From an uncultured Collinsella sp. (GTDB lineage: Bacteria; Actinomycetota; Coriobacteriia; Coriobacteriales; Coriobacteriaceae), in NCBI GenBank assembly GCA_902489225.1, contig CABTZA010000036.1, forward strand, positions 1 through 13,230: a stretch of 13,230 nucleotides of DNA. The letters are read 5' to 3'. The first letter of the stretch is position 1; the number at the start of each line of letters is the position of its first letter. Shown in pieces: positions 1-7,775 of this stretch. A program made the position numbers and the translations under genes. The notes below the pieces were generated by a model, which saw only the letters and a list, made by a program, of their open reading frames with translations, had not been told where the DNA came from and did not search any database.

Positions 1-93
1 AGGGGCGGGGCATACTTGTCCCGTCGTTCCGAGGGGCGGGGCATACTTGTCCCGTCGTTCCGAGGGGCGGGGCATACTTGTCCCGTCGTTCCG
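1..93. repeat. Three perfect 31-bp tandem repeats
   Basis: Three identical 31-bp units run head to tail at 1-31, 32-62 and 63-93, and the array may continue left of the window. Each unit is G-rich at its start (AGGGGCGGGG) and ends in GTCGTTCCG. The sequence at each unit junction (GTTCCGAGGG) is the same ten bases that form the outer edge of the hairpin beginning at 88, so the array looks like a repeated duplication of that hairpin's left edge. There are no spacers, so it is not a CRISPR array. The short open frames that run through it are by-products of the repeat. Confidence 0.95.
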
Positions 94-208
94 AGGGCTT
101 TGGTATTTGGTCGCCTGCTCTACAGTCTTGGCTCGCACGGAGGCCACATTAAGTGGCCTCCGGCTCGTGCGGAACTCGCGACCGACCAAATACCAAAGCC
201 CTCGGAAC
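88..208. repeat. Long intergenic hairpin A (26-bp stem with nested inner hairpin)
   Basis: Positions 88-113 and 183-208 are perfect reverse complements (26 bp). The 69 nt between them contain a second inverted repeat: 138-147 pairs with 153-162, and 134-137 can be extended against 168-171 across a small bulge. The whole could fold as a nested hairpin in RNA or extrude as a cruciform in DNA. No T-run follows either arm, so it is not a standard intrinsic terminator. It lies beyond the metK terminator, so a metK transcript that stops there would not contain it. The gene to the left is outside the window. No function is known to me. Confidence 0.93.
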
Positions 209-300
209 TTAGGATACATGGCTGGAGTCGCTCTGCTGCAAAATTTATCGGCCTGTGATTTATTCCATGTCCCAGGTAGGCTCATCTTCACAACCTTTAA

Positions 301-338
301 ATAAAAAAGAAGTACCGGTTGGGGCCGGTACTTCTTTT
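301..338 (-). terminator. Intrinsic terminator of metK
   Basis: Arms 307-318 and 325-336 form a 12-bp perfect stem (AAGAAGTACCGG / CCGGTACTTCTT) with a 6-nt loop. Read on the minus strand the stem is followed directly by a T-rich tract (complement of 301-306). It lies about 40 nt beyond the metK stop codon. On the plus strand the second arm ends in TTTT, so weak two-way activity is possible. Confidence 0.85.
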
Positions 339-375
339 GGTGCGTTGTTATTTGGCTGTAGCTTTTCGAGTTAGC

Positions 376-1656
<1,281 letters not shown>

Positions 1657-1724
1657 GATAGTCCTTTCAAAAAACGTGTCCCGGCGACCGTTACCATTCC
1701 GCCAGGCTCTCTATGCAAGGGCAC

Positions 1725-1753
1725 ATCATAGCGCGTAAATCAAACATTCACAC
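1725..1753 (-). promoter_or_regulatory. Possible metK promoter
   Basis: On the minus strand a good -10 hexamer, TATGAT (plus 1725-1730), lies 69 nt upstream of the metK ATG. A weak -35 candidate, GTGTGA or TGTGAA, sits 16-17 bp further up (around 1747-1753). This is motif matching by eye only. The left edge of hairpin B starts about 10 bp beyond it. Confidence 0.3.
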
Positions 1754-1763
1754 CCTTTCCGCA

Positions 1764-1871
1764 CCTACTCATTGGGGACAGACTTAAATGACCAGCCTTC
1801 CTAAGTGCCGACAGGTTGCCCAATGACTGGTCATTTAAGTCTGTCCCCAATGAGTATCCCCAATGAGTAGG
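1764..1871. repeat. Long intergenic hairpin B (30-bp perfect stem) with a 13-bp edge duplication
   Basis: Positions 1766-1795 and 1827-1856 are perfect reverse complements (30 bp) around a 31-nt loop (1796-1826). The last 13 bases of the right arm (TCCCCAATGAGTA, 1844-1856) are repeated immediately at 1857-1869. The outer copy can also pair with the left arm: 1857-1871 is complementary to 1764-1778. It lies between the divergent metK and gltX genes, so it cannot serve as a terminator for either, and there is no T-run. It resembles hairpin A in having a tandemly duplicated edge. Confidence 0.95.
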
Positions 1872-1881
1872 TCGGTGCCCT

Positions 1882-1912
1882 TTGTGCGGAGGTTGCTTTG
1901 ATGCTTTATACT
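1882..1912 (+). promoter_or_regulatory. Possible gltX promoter
   Basis: TATACT at 1907-1912 is a plausible -10 box about 40 nt before the gltX start. The best -35 candidate, TTGTGC at 1882-1887, is 19 bp away, longer than ideal. It begins about 11 bp beyond the right edge of hairpin B. Motif match by eye, low certainty. Confidence 0.25.
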
Positions 1913-1952
1913 GGTGCGGTTAGACATCCATCCTGCAATCGAGGAGATTTCC

Positions 1953-3428
1953 ATGGCATCAGACGTTCGCGTCCGCTTTGCACCCTCACCGACGGGCAAG
2001 CTGCACATTGGCGGCGCCCGCACCGCTATCTATAACTGGGCTTTCGCCCGTGCTAACGGCGGCACGTTCATCCTGCGCATCGACGACACCGACCCCACCC
2101 GCTCCACCGACGAGAACACGCAGATCATCCTGCGCGCCATGCGTTGGCTGGGCCTGGACTGGGACGAGGGTCCCGAGGTGGGCGGCGATTTTGGCCCCTA
2201 CGCCCAGACCGAGCGCTTGGACCTGTACAAGCAGGCCGCCCAGAAGCTTTGGGACGAGGGCAAGGCCTATCCCTGCTTCTGCACCAAGGGGCAGCTCGAC
2301 GCCGACCGCAAGGCCGCGCAGGAGCGCAAGGACCCCTTCCAGGGCTATCAGCGCCGTTGCCGCGATCTTGATCCCGAGGAGGCCCGCCGCCGCATCGAGG
2401 CCGGGGAGTCCTACGTCCTGCGCATCAAGGTGCCCGAGGACCGCGGCGACGTCGTTATCCACGACGCCGTCCACGGAGAGGTGACCTTCGACGCCAAGGA
2501 GCTCGACGACTTTGTCATCTTCCGCTCCGACGGTACGCCCACGTATAACTTCGCGACCGTCGTCGACGACGCCATGATGAAGATCACCCACGTCATCCGC
2601 GGCGACGACCACCTGTCCAACACCCCGCGTCAGGTCATGGTCTACGAGGCCCTCGGCGCTCCCGTGCCCACGTTCGCTCACATCTCCATGATCCTGGGCG
2701 CCGACGGCAAAAAGCTCTCCAAGCGCCACGGCGCCACCTCGGTGGAGGAGTACCGCGACGCCGGTTACCTGTCCGACGCCTTTGTCAACTACCTGGCGCT
2801 GCTCGGCTGGTCGCTCGACGGCGAAACCACGATCATCCCGCGCGATGTCCTGGCCAGCAAGTTCTCGCTCGACCGCATCTCCAAGAACCCGGCGACCTTC
2901 GACCCCAAGAAGCTCGACTGGGTCAACGCCGAGTACATCAATGGCATGTCCGATGCTCAGTTTGCCGACGAGATCATGGTTCCCGAGCTGCACGAGGCGG
3001 GTCTCATCGAGGGTAATGTCGAGTACGGCGAGGATTGGATCGACGCGCTTGCCGCCATCGTTAAGCCGCGCACCAAGATGCCGGCCGACGCCGTGACCGT
3101 CGCCGCTCCCATCTTCGCTACGGCCGAGACGCTCGAGTATGACGAGAAGTCCGTCAACAAGGGCCTGGCCAAGGAGGGCATGGGTGCCATTCTGGATGCC
3201 GCCAAGGGCGCGCTCGAGGGCGTGGACGAGTGGACGGCTGCCAACATCGACGCTGCGCTTGAGCCGTTGCCCGAGCAGATGGACCTTAAGAAGCGCGTGG
3301 TGTTCCAGGCCGTGCGCGTCGCCGTTTGCGGCAACATGGTGAGCCCTCCGTTGGGCGAGACCATGGCACTCGTCGGCCGCGACGATTGCTTGGCGCGCAT
3401 CGACCGCGCCCGCACGATGGCGCTGTAA
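1953..3428 (+). CDS. gltX: Glutamyl-tRNA synthetase
   Basis: This class I aminoacyl-tRNA synthetase attaches glutamate to tRNA(Glu) in the cytosol; in bacteria lacking GlnRS a non-discriminating form also charges tRNA(Gln) for later amidation. The 491-residue product opens with the typical VRVRFAPSPTG. The HIGH-type motif is LHIGGAR (HIGG at 18-21), followed by the LRIDDTDPTR segment (41-50), and the KMSKS-type loop is KKLSKR (253-258). I chose ATG 1953 because GAGGAG at 1941-1946 lies 6 nt upstream and the family motif follows at once; an in-frame GTG at 1914 would add 13 unlikely residues. Codons are strongly C-ending. The gene ends at its own terminator (3452-3485). Discriminating and non-discriminating forms cannot be told apart here. 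Confidence 0.98.
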   Translation: MASDVRVRFAPSPTGKLHIGGARTAIYNWAFARANGGTFILRIDDTDPTRSTDENTQIILRAMRWLGLDWDEGPEVGGDFGPYAQTERLDLYKQAAQKLWDEGKAYPCFCTKGQLDADRKAAQERKDPFQGYQRRCRDLDPEEARRRIEAGESYVLRIKVPEDRGDVVIHDAVHGEVTFDAKELDDFVIFRSDGTPTYNFATVVDDAMMKITHVIRGDDHLSNTPRQVMVYEALGAPVPTFAHISMILGADGKKLSKRHGATSVEEYRDAGYLSDAFVNYLALLGWSLDGETTIIPRDVLASKFSLDRISKNPATFDPKKLDWVNAEYINGMSDAQFADEIMVPELHEAGLIEGNVEYGEDWIDALAAIVKPRTKMPADAVTVAAPIFATAETLEYDEKSVNKGLAKEGMGAILDAAKGALEGVDEWTAANIDAALEPLPEQMDLKKRVVFQAVRVAVCGNMVSPPLGETMALVGRDDCLARIDRARTMAL

Positions 3429-3451
3429 TCGCTGCGCAAACGTATGTATCC

Positions 3452-3485
3452 GAGCCCCGTTCACCCGAGCGGGGCTCTTGTTTCT
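3452..3485 (+). terminator. Intrinsic terminator after gltX
   Basis: GAGCCCCG (3452-3459) pairs with CGGGGCTC (3470-3477) around a 10-nt loop and is followed by TTGTTTCT. It lies 24 nt after the gltX stop and 32 nt before the priA start, so it probably separates or attenuates transcription between the two. Confidence 0.75.
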
Positions 3486-3516
3486 GTAGACGTATGGGAT
3501 AGGAGGTGCTGGGGCC

Positions 3517-5970
3517 ATGGTCGAGCAACTTTCGCTGTTTGGTTCGCCGGAACCGGAGGAAGCTCCGAAGTCCGCGGCTCCTGCCGCCGCCCCGGCGCAG
3601 CCCGAGCCCGCACCTGAGCCCATCGCCGCCTATGCGAGCGTGGTTCTCGACATCCCAACGCGTGCGCTGTCCGAGCCGTTTGCCTATGGCATTCCTCAAC
3701 CTCTTGCTAGCGAAGCGCAGATCGGATCAACGGTCCTGGTCCACTTTGGTAACCGTGCCGCCGCGGGCTATATTGTCGACATTGCGCCTGAGCTGGGCGA
3801 CCTACAAGGCAACATCGCCCTCGACCCCGCACGCATCAAGCCCATCGAGGCTATCCTCAGCAAACCGCTCTTTACTGTCGAGGCTGCCCGTATCGCACGC
3901 TGGATGAGCCGCGAGTATGTCGCGACGCTTTCCGAGTGCCTGCGTTTGTTCTTGCCCCCGGGTGGAAGTCCGCGCGTGGTCAAGGGCGATGACGGCGTGT
4001 GGACGGTTGAGCGCCCCGCCGTCAAGCCTATCCAAAACCGCTGGGTCATGCTCACGCCCGAGGGTTTCGACTACACGCCGCCCAAGACAGCGGTTCGCCA
4101 ACGTCAGCTCATCGAGGCGCTCCAATGCGGCCCGGTCACGACGCGCGACCTCAACCTGCTCTATAACAGCATGTCGGCGACCATCAAGGCGCTTGAAAAA
4201 CGCGGTGTCGTGGTGGTGGAAGAGCGCCGTGCGTGGCGTGGCTGCAGCGAGCAGACCACGCTGTCCTCGGCGAGCGGTAAGGCGCCGGTGGCACTCACCA
4301 ACGGCCAGCAGCAGGCGCTCGCGCAGATTGAGCGAGCTCGCCTGGATGCACACGGCGACGTGGTGCTCGTCGATGGCGTCACCGGTTCCGGCAAAACCGA
4401 GGTTTACCTCTCCGCCATCGAGCGCGTGCTGGCAGCCGGCCGTTCGGCCTGCGTGCTCGTGCCCGAGATCTTGCTGACGGCCCAGACCGTCGGCCGTTTT
4501 CGCTCGCGCTTTGGCGAAACGGTTGCGGTCTTCCACTCGCGCCTTTCGGCCGGTGAACGCTTGGACCAATGGGATATGGTCGCCAGCGGTGCCGCGCGCG
4601 TGGTCGTGGGCGCCCGCTCGGCGCTCTTTTGCCCGCTCAGCGACTTGGGCCTTATCATCATCGACGAGGAGCACGAGACCAGTTACAAGCAGGGTTCCAG
4701 CCCGCGCTACCATGCGCGCGAAGTGGCGGCCGAGATGGCGCGTCGCTATCGCTGCCCGCTCGCGCTGGGCTCGGCCACGCCTTCTGCTGAGGCCCTCGAC
4801 CGCTGCCGCCGTGGCACGTATAACGGTGCCACCTGGACGCGCGTCGAGATGCCCGAGCGCCCGGGACACGCCGTGCTGCCGACAGTCCGCATTGCCGACC
4901 TGCGCCGCGAGTTCTCGCACGGCAGCCGCTCTATGTTCTCAAAACCGCTGATGGAAGGCCTGGAGCGTGTGGTCGAGCGCCGCGAGAAGGCCGTGTTGCT
5001 GCATAACCGCCGTGGCTTTGCGCCGTTCCTTATGTGCCGCGAGTGCGGCTGCGTCCCCACCTGCAACCACTGCTCCACCGCGCTTACGTATCACGAGCGC
5101 ACGCACACGCTGCAGTGTCACACATGCGGTTCGTCTTGGCGCGTGCAGCCGTATCCCGCGCCCACGAGCCGTTGCCCCAAATGTGGCAGTCGCTACCTGG
5201 CAAAAATGGGCTTGGGTACGCAGCAGATCGAGGACGCACTGCACCAGATGTTGCCCGAGGACGTCGCCATTATTCGTATGGATGCCGATTCCACGCGCGG
5301 CAAGGATGCGCACAAAAAGCTGCTTGAGAAGTTCGATGCCGCCGATTGCGCGGTGCTGCTGGGCACCCAAATGATCGCAAAGGGCCTCGACTTTCCCGAG
5401 GTCACGCTCGTGGGTGTGGTCAATGCCGACTTCGCCCTCAAGCTGCCGGACTTCCGCGCAGGGGAGCGCGCCTACGATCTGCTGGAGCAAGTCGCCGGCC
5501 GTGCCGGTCGTGGTGATCGCCCCGGCGAGGTCATCATCCAGACCTACCTGCCCGAGGACCCGGTCATTCGCGCCGTCGCTGAGCATGACCGTTCGATCTT
5601 TACCGACTACGACCTGGACCAGCGCCGCGACGCGCTGTACCCGCCTTTTGTTCGCCTGGTCAACATCTTGGTGTGGTCAGCGAACCGAGACGAAGCACAG
5701 GACTACATCGGGCGCATTGCAAAGCTCCTCAAGCGCCGTTGGCATGCTGCCGCGCCCGACTTTTTGCAGGCGGGGAGTGCCGTGCCGCAGGTGCTGGGCC
5801 CGGCTTCGTGTGTAATCGAGAGAGCCAAGGACCGTTACCGCTTCCATCTGCTTGTGAAGTCGCCCGTGGGGTACCATGTCTCTGATGATATCGACGCCTG
5901 CCTCAAAGAGGTGGGCTCTGTGCGCGGCGTGAGTGTGAGCGTTGACGTCGACGCCTATGATTTGATGTAA
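3517..5970 (+). CDS. priA: Primosomal protein N' (replication restart helicase PriA)
   Basis: PriA recognises collapsed replication forks and helps reload the replicative helicase. The 817-residue product has an intact SF2 ATPase: Walker A GVTGSGKT at 287-294, the DEEH box at 383-386, and the late helicase motif VAGRAGRGDRPGEV. A Zn-binding insert follows, starting with Cys507, Cys510, Cys516 and Cys519 and continuing with LQCHTCG and RCPKCGS pairs. The 3'-DNA-binding domain begins near residue 38. Residues 1-37 are unusual: MVEQLSLFG, containing the clamp-binding pentapeptide QLSLF at 4-8, then a Pro/Ala/Glu-rich linker. The start is supported by AGGAGG at 3501-3506, 10 nt before ATG. PriA orthologues annotated in many other Actinobacteria lack detectable helicase motifs; this one keeps them. 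def follows after an 18-nt gap. Confidence 0.97.
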   Translation: MVEQLSLFGSPEPEEAPKSAAPAAAPAQPEPAPEPIAAYASVVLDIPTRALSEPFAYGIPQPLASEAQIGSTVLVHFGNRAAAGYIVDIAPELGDLQGNIALDPARIKPIEAILSKPLFTVEAARIARWMSREYVATLSECLRLFLPPGGSPRVVKGDDGVWTVERPAVKPIQNRWVMLTPEGFDYTPPKTAVRQRQLIEALQCGPVTTRDLNLLYNSMSATIKALEKRGVVVVEERRAWRGCSEQTTLSSASGKAPVALTNGQQQALAQIERARLDAHGDVVLVDGVTGSGKTEVYLSAIERVLAAGRSACVLVPEILLTAQTVGRFRSRFGETVAVFHSRLSAGERLDQWDMVASGAARVVVGARSALFCPLSDLGLIIIDEEHETSYKQGSSPRYHAREVAAEMARRYRCPLALGSATPSAEALDRCRRGTYNGATWTRVEMPERPGHAVLPTVRIADLRREFSHGSRSMFSKPLMEGLERVVERREKAVLLHNRRGFAPFLMCRECGCVPTCNHCSTALTYHERTHTLQCHTCGSSWRVQPYPAPTSRCPKCGSRYLAKMGLGTQQIEDALHQMLPEDVAIIRMDADSTRGKDAHKKLLEKFDAADCAVLLGTQMIAKGLDFPEVTLVGVVNADFALKLPDFRAGERAYDLLEQVAGRAGRGDRPGEVIIQTYLPEDPVIRAVAEHDRSIFTDYDLDQRRDALYPPFVRLVNILVWSANRDEAQDYIGRIAKLLKRRWHAAAPDFLQAGSAVPQVLGPASCVIERAKDRYRFHLLVKSPVGYHVSDDIDACLKEVGSVRGVSVSVDVDAYDLM

Positions 5971-5988
5971 CAACCCGAAAGGATGGCC

Positions 5989-6525
5989 ATGGAAGCCAAC
6001 GGAATCGTACTGTCGCCCGACCCTCGTCTGCGCCAGGAGTGCGCCGTCATCGAGGAGATCACCCCGGCGATCGAGACGCTTGCCGAGAAGATGAAGAAGA
6101 TGATGTTCGAGAACGGCGGCTGCGGCCTGGCTGCCCCGCAGATCGGCGAGCTCATTCAGCTCGTCACCATCGACTGCGACTACAGCGACAAAAACGACTA
6201 CGACCCGTACGTGCTCATCAATCCCGTGATTGTGGAGCAGAGCGACCATCTGGTGCCGTTTAGCGAGGGCTGCCTGTCCATCCCCGGCATTAGCTGCGAG
6301 ATCGAGCGTCCTGACCATGTCGTCGTCGAGGCGTACGACTTGGACGCCAACCTGATTCGCTACGAGGCCACGGGCGACCTGTTCTGCGTGTGCCTGCAGC
6401 ACGAGATCGATCACTTGCACGGCAACACCATGTTCGAGCGACTGAAGCCCATGCAGAGGCTCAAGGCAGTCAAGGAGTACCAGGACGCCCTGGCCCGCGG
6501 CGCTCGACCGGGCGAGACCGAATAG
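5989..6525 (+). CDS. def: Peptide deformylase
   Basis: This metalloenzyme removes the formyl group from the N-terminal formylmethionine of nascent proteins at the ribosome. All three family motifs are present (numbering from ATG 5989, 178 residues): motif I GCGLAAPQIG at 44-53, motif II EGCLS at 93-97 with metal ligand Cys95, and motif III HEIDH at 138-142 with two His ligands and the catalytic Glu139. An in-frame ATG lies at 5983, but the ribosome-binding site GAAAGG (5977-5982) touches it directly; ATG 5989 has a proper 6-nt spacing and is preferred. The gene follows priA by 18 nt and probably shares its transcript. fmt, the enzyme that adds the formyl group, comes next but is unusually separated by 329 nt with a long hairpin. 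Confidence 0.97.
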   Translation: MEANGIVLSPDPRLRQECAVIEEITPAIETLAEKMKKMMFENGGCGLAAPQIGELIQLVTIDCDYSDKNDYDPYVLINPVIVEQSDHLVPFSEGCLSIPGISCEIERPDHVVVEAYDLDANLIRYEATGDLFCVCLQHEIDHLHGNTMFERLKPMQRLKAVKEYQDALARGARPGETE

Positions 6526-6536
6526 GTTAATTGTCC

Positions 6537-6638
6537 GTCCCTGGGATGGGGCCCACACATATCATCCCGTGCTCAAACATTCTCGCTGCGCTGCGAAACT
6601 GCGCGCGGGACGATATGTGTGGGCCCCATCCCAGGGAC
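6537..6638. repeat. Long intergenic hairpin C between def and fmt
   Basis: Positions 6537-6563 and 6612-6638 are perfect reverse complements (27 bp). After one mismatch (6564/6611) the stem continues with eight more pairs, one of them G-T, to 6572/6603, leaving a 30-nt loop (6573-6602). It starts 12 nt after the def stop codon and is not followed by a T-run (TACGTTGTCG). It would be transcribed as part of a priA-def-fmt-rsmB message and could affect transcript stability or processing, but nothing in the sequence proves this. Confidence 0.95.
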
Positions 6639-6727
6639 TACGTTGTCGCTCTTCGTTTCGCCCGGGTGCCGTCGGGCCAGGGAGGGGCGTCTTCGCTGAT
6701 AGGTGCTTTGTTGGGAGGGCTGCTTTT

Positions 6728-6820
6728 ATGCGGCTCTTTCTTTGGTTTTGGGTATATTTGTTTTTGTTGAAATGTTATTGCGGATGGGCTGGTGACTTGG
6801 CTTTCCGCCGCTATTTGTAG
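6728..6820 (+). CDS. Possible 30-residue hydrophobic small protein
   Basis: An ATG at 6728 opens a 30-codon frame ending in TAG at 6818-6820. GGGAGG at 6713-6718 gives a ribosome-binding site with 9-nt spacing. The peptide begins MRLFLWFWVYLFLLKCY, a strongly hydrophobic, aromatic-rich stretch able to span a membrane, and ends with a short basic tail (FRRYL). It lies 34 nt before fmt. Against it: the surrounding DNA is extremely T-rich, which by itself generates Phe/Leu/Trp codons, and another frame across the same bases is also hydrophobic. It matches no family I know; it could be a leader peptide, a small membrane protein or chance. Confidence 0.25.
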   Translation: MRLFLWFWVYLFLLKCYCGWAGDLAFRRYL

Positions 6821-6854
6821 CCGTCTCGGCTTTGGTTGAGGGGAGACGTTCTTT

Positions 6855-7775
6855 ATGCGTATTGTGTTTATGGGTACGCCTGATTTTGCTGTGCCTTCGC
6901 TGGTTTCGCTTGTTGAGGCTGGTAACGAGATTGCGCTTGTTGTTACTCGTCCTGATGCTGTTCGCGGGCGTGGTAAGAAGCTGGAGCCGTCTCCTGTTAA
7001 GGCTAAAGCGCTTGAGCTGGGGTTGCCGGTTGTTGAGGCTAATCGTATGACGCCTGAGGTCGTTGAGGCGCTTAAGGCTGCCCAGGCTGACATTTTCTGC
7101 GTGGCTGCCTATGGTTGCATTTTGCCGGATGACGTGCTGCATATGGCGCCGCTTGGTATTGTGAATGTTCATGCGTCCTTGCTGCCTCGTTGGCGTGGGG
7201 CTGCTCCCATTCAGCGTGCGATTCTCGCTGGTGATGAGGTTGCCGGCGTTTCCATTATGCGTATTGGGCATGGCGTGGATACCGGCGCTTATTGTGCGCA
7301 GGCCTCGACCTTGGTTGCTGGTAAGCATGCTGAGGCGCTGACCATGGAGCTTGGTGAGCTTGGCGGCAAACTGCTTGCCGATACGCTTCCTTCGCTTGCC
7401 GATGGCACCGCCGTGTGGATTGAACAGGATGAGTCGCTTGTTACCCATGCTGCCAAGATTTCTAAGCAGGAGATGCGTCTTGACCCTCAGATGGCGGCAC
7501 TTGATTGTGTGCGTCATGTGCTTGCCTCGTCCGACACCGCTCCCGCTCGTTGTGTGATTGCCGGCAAGTCGGTTCGCGTGCTCGATGCTGAGCCGGCTGA
7601 TGTGTCGCTTGGCGAAGGCGCTGTTGCCGTTCAAGCCAAGCGCGTCTACCTTGGTCTTTCCGATGGCCCGGTTGAGTTGCTCGAGGTTAAGCCCGATGGC
7701 AAGCGTGCCATGGCCGCTTCTGCTTGGGCTGCTGGGCTGCAAGGCGCCGATCTTATCTGGGGTGTTTTGTCATGA
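6855..7775 (+). CDS. fmt: Methionyl-tRNA formyltransferase
   Basis: This cytosolic enzyme formylates initiator Met-tRNA with 10-formyltetrahydrofolate, the first step of the cycle that Def completes. The 306-residue product starts with the family's typical MRIVFMGTPDFAVPSL. The active site lies in NVHASLLPRWRGAAPIQ: Asn104, His106 and SLLP at 108-111, with Asp142 in VDTGAY. A C-terminal tRNA-binding domain follows from about residue 205. GAGGGGA at 6838-6844, about 10 nt upstream, supports the ATG. Codon use is odd for the window: the first half strongly prefers T-ending codons (GTT, GCT, CTT, CGT), whereas gltX and priA prefer C. The stop codon overlaps the rsmB start (ATGA), so the two are translationally coupled. 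Confidence 0.97.
   Translation: MRIVFMGTPDFAVPSLVSLVEAGNEIALVVTRPDAVRGRGKKLEPSPVKAKALELGLPVVEANRMTPEVVEALKAAQADIFCVAAYGCILPDDVLHMAPLGIVNVHASLLPRWRGAAPIQRAILAGDEVAGVSIMRIGHGVDTGAYCAQASTLVAGKHAEALTMELGELGGKLLADTLPSLADGTAVWIEQDESLVTHAAKISKQEMRLDPQMAALDCVRHVLASSDTAPARCVIAGKSVRVLDAEPADVSLGEGAVAVQAKRVYLGLSDGPVELLEVKPDGKRAMAASAWAAGLQGADLIWGVLS

Noticed and set aside
1..93. CRISPR array
   Set aside because: The 31-bp units are directly adjacent with no spacers, and no cas gene is nearby.
88..208. Hairpins A-D as ordinary intrinsic terminators
   Set aside because: None is followed by a U-run on either strand, stems are far longer than usual, and B lies between divergent genes.
16..304. Two short plus-strand open frames running through the tandem repeats
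   Set aside because: They share a translated repeat only because the unit recurs, lack ribosome-binding sites and cross the hairpin; no family resemblance.
1657..1765. SAM riboswitch before metK or T-box before gltX
   Set aside because: The leaders from the likely starts are about 60 nt and 35 nt, too short, and no conserved core of either riboswitch is recognisable.
1914..1952. Upstream GTG start for gltX
   Set aside because: ATG 1953 has a strong ribosome-binding site at the right distance and matches the family's N-terminus; the extra 13 residues overlap the likely promoter.
1986..3623. 545-codon open frame antisense to gltX, and similar long antisense frames at 3802-4920, 5677-6558 and 10595-11905
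   Set aside because: They are shadows of real genes in high-GC DNA: their composition follows the opposite strand's codon pattern, they show no family motif, and the sense genes are certain.
6531..6770. 79-codon plus-strand frame with a hydrophobic tail overlapping the 30-residue candidate
   Set aside because: It begins inside hairpin C's flank with no good ribosome-binding site and reads across the whole palindrome; its hydrophobic end is explained by the T-rich composition.
7724..7771. Upstream ATG start for rsmB inside fmt
   Set aside because: The added 16 residues are just fmt sequence in another frame; ATG 7772 overlaps the fmt stop as ATGA and fits the family.
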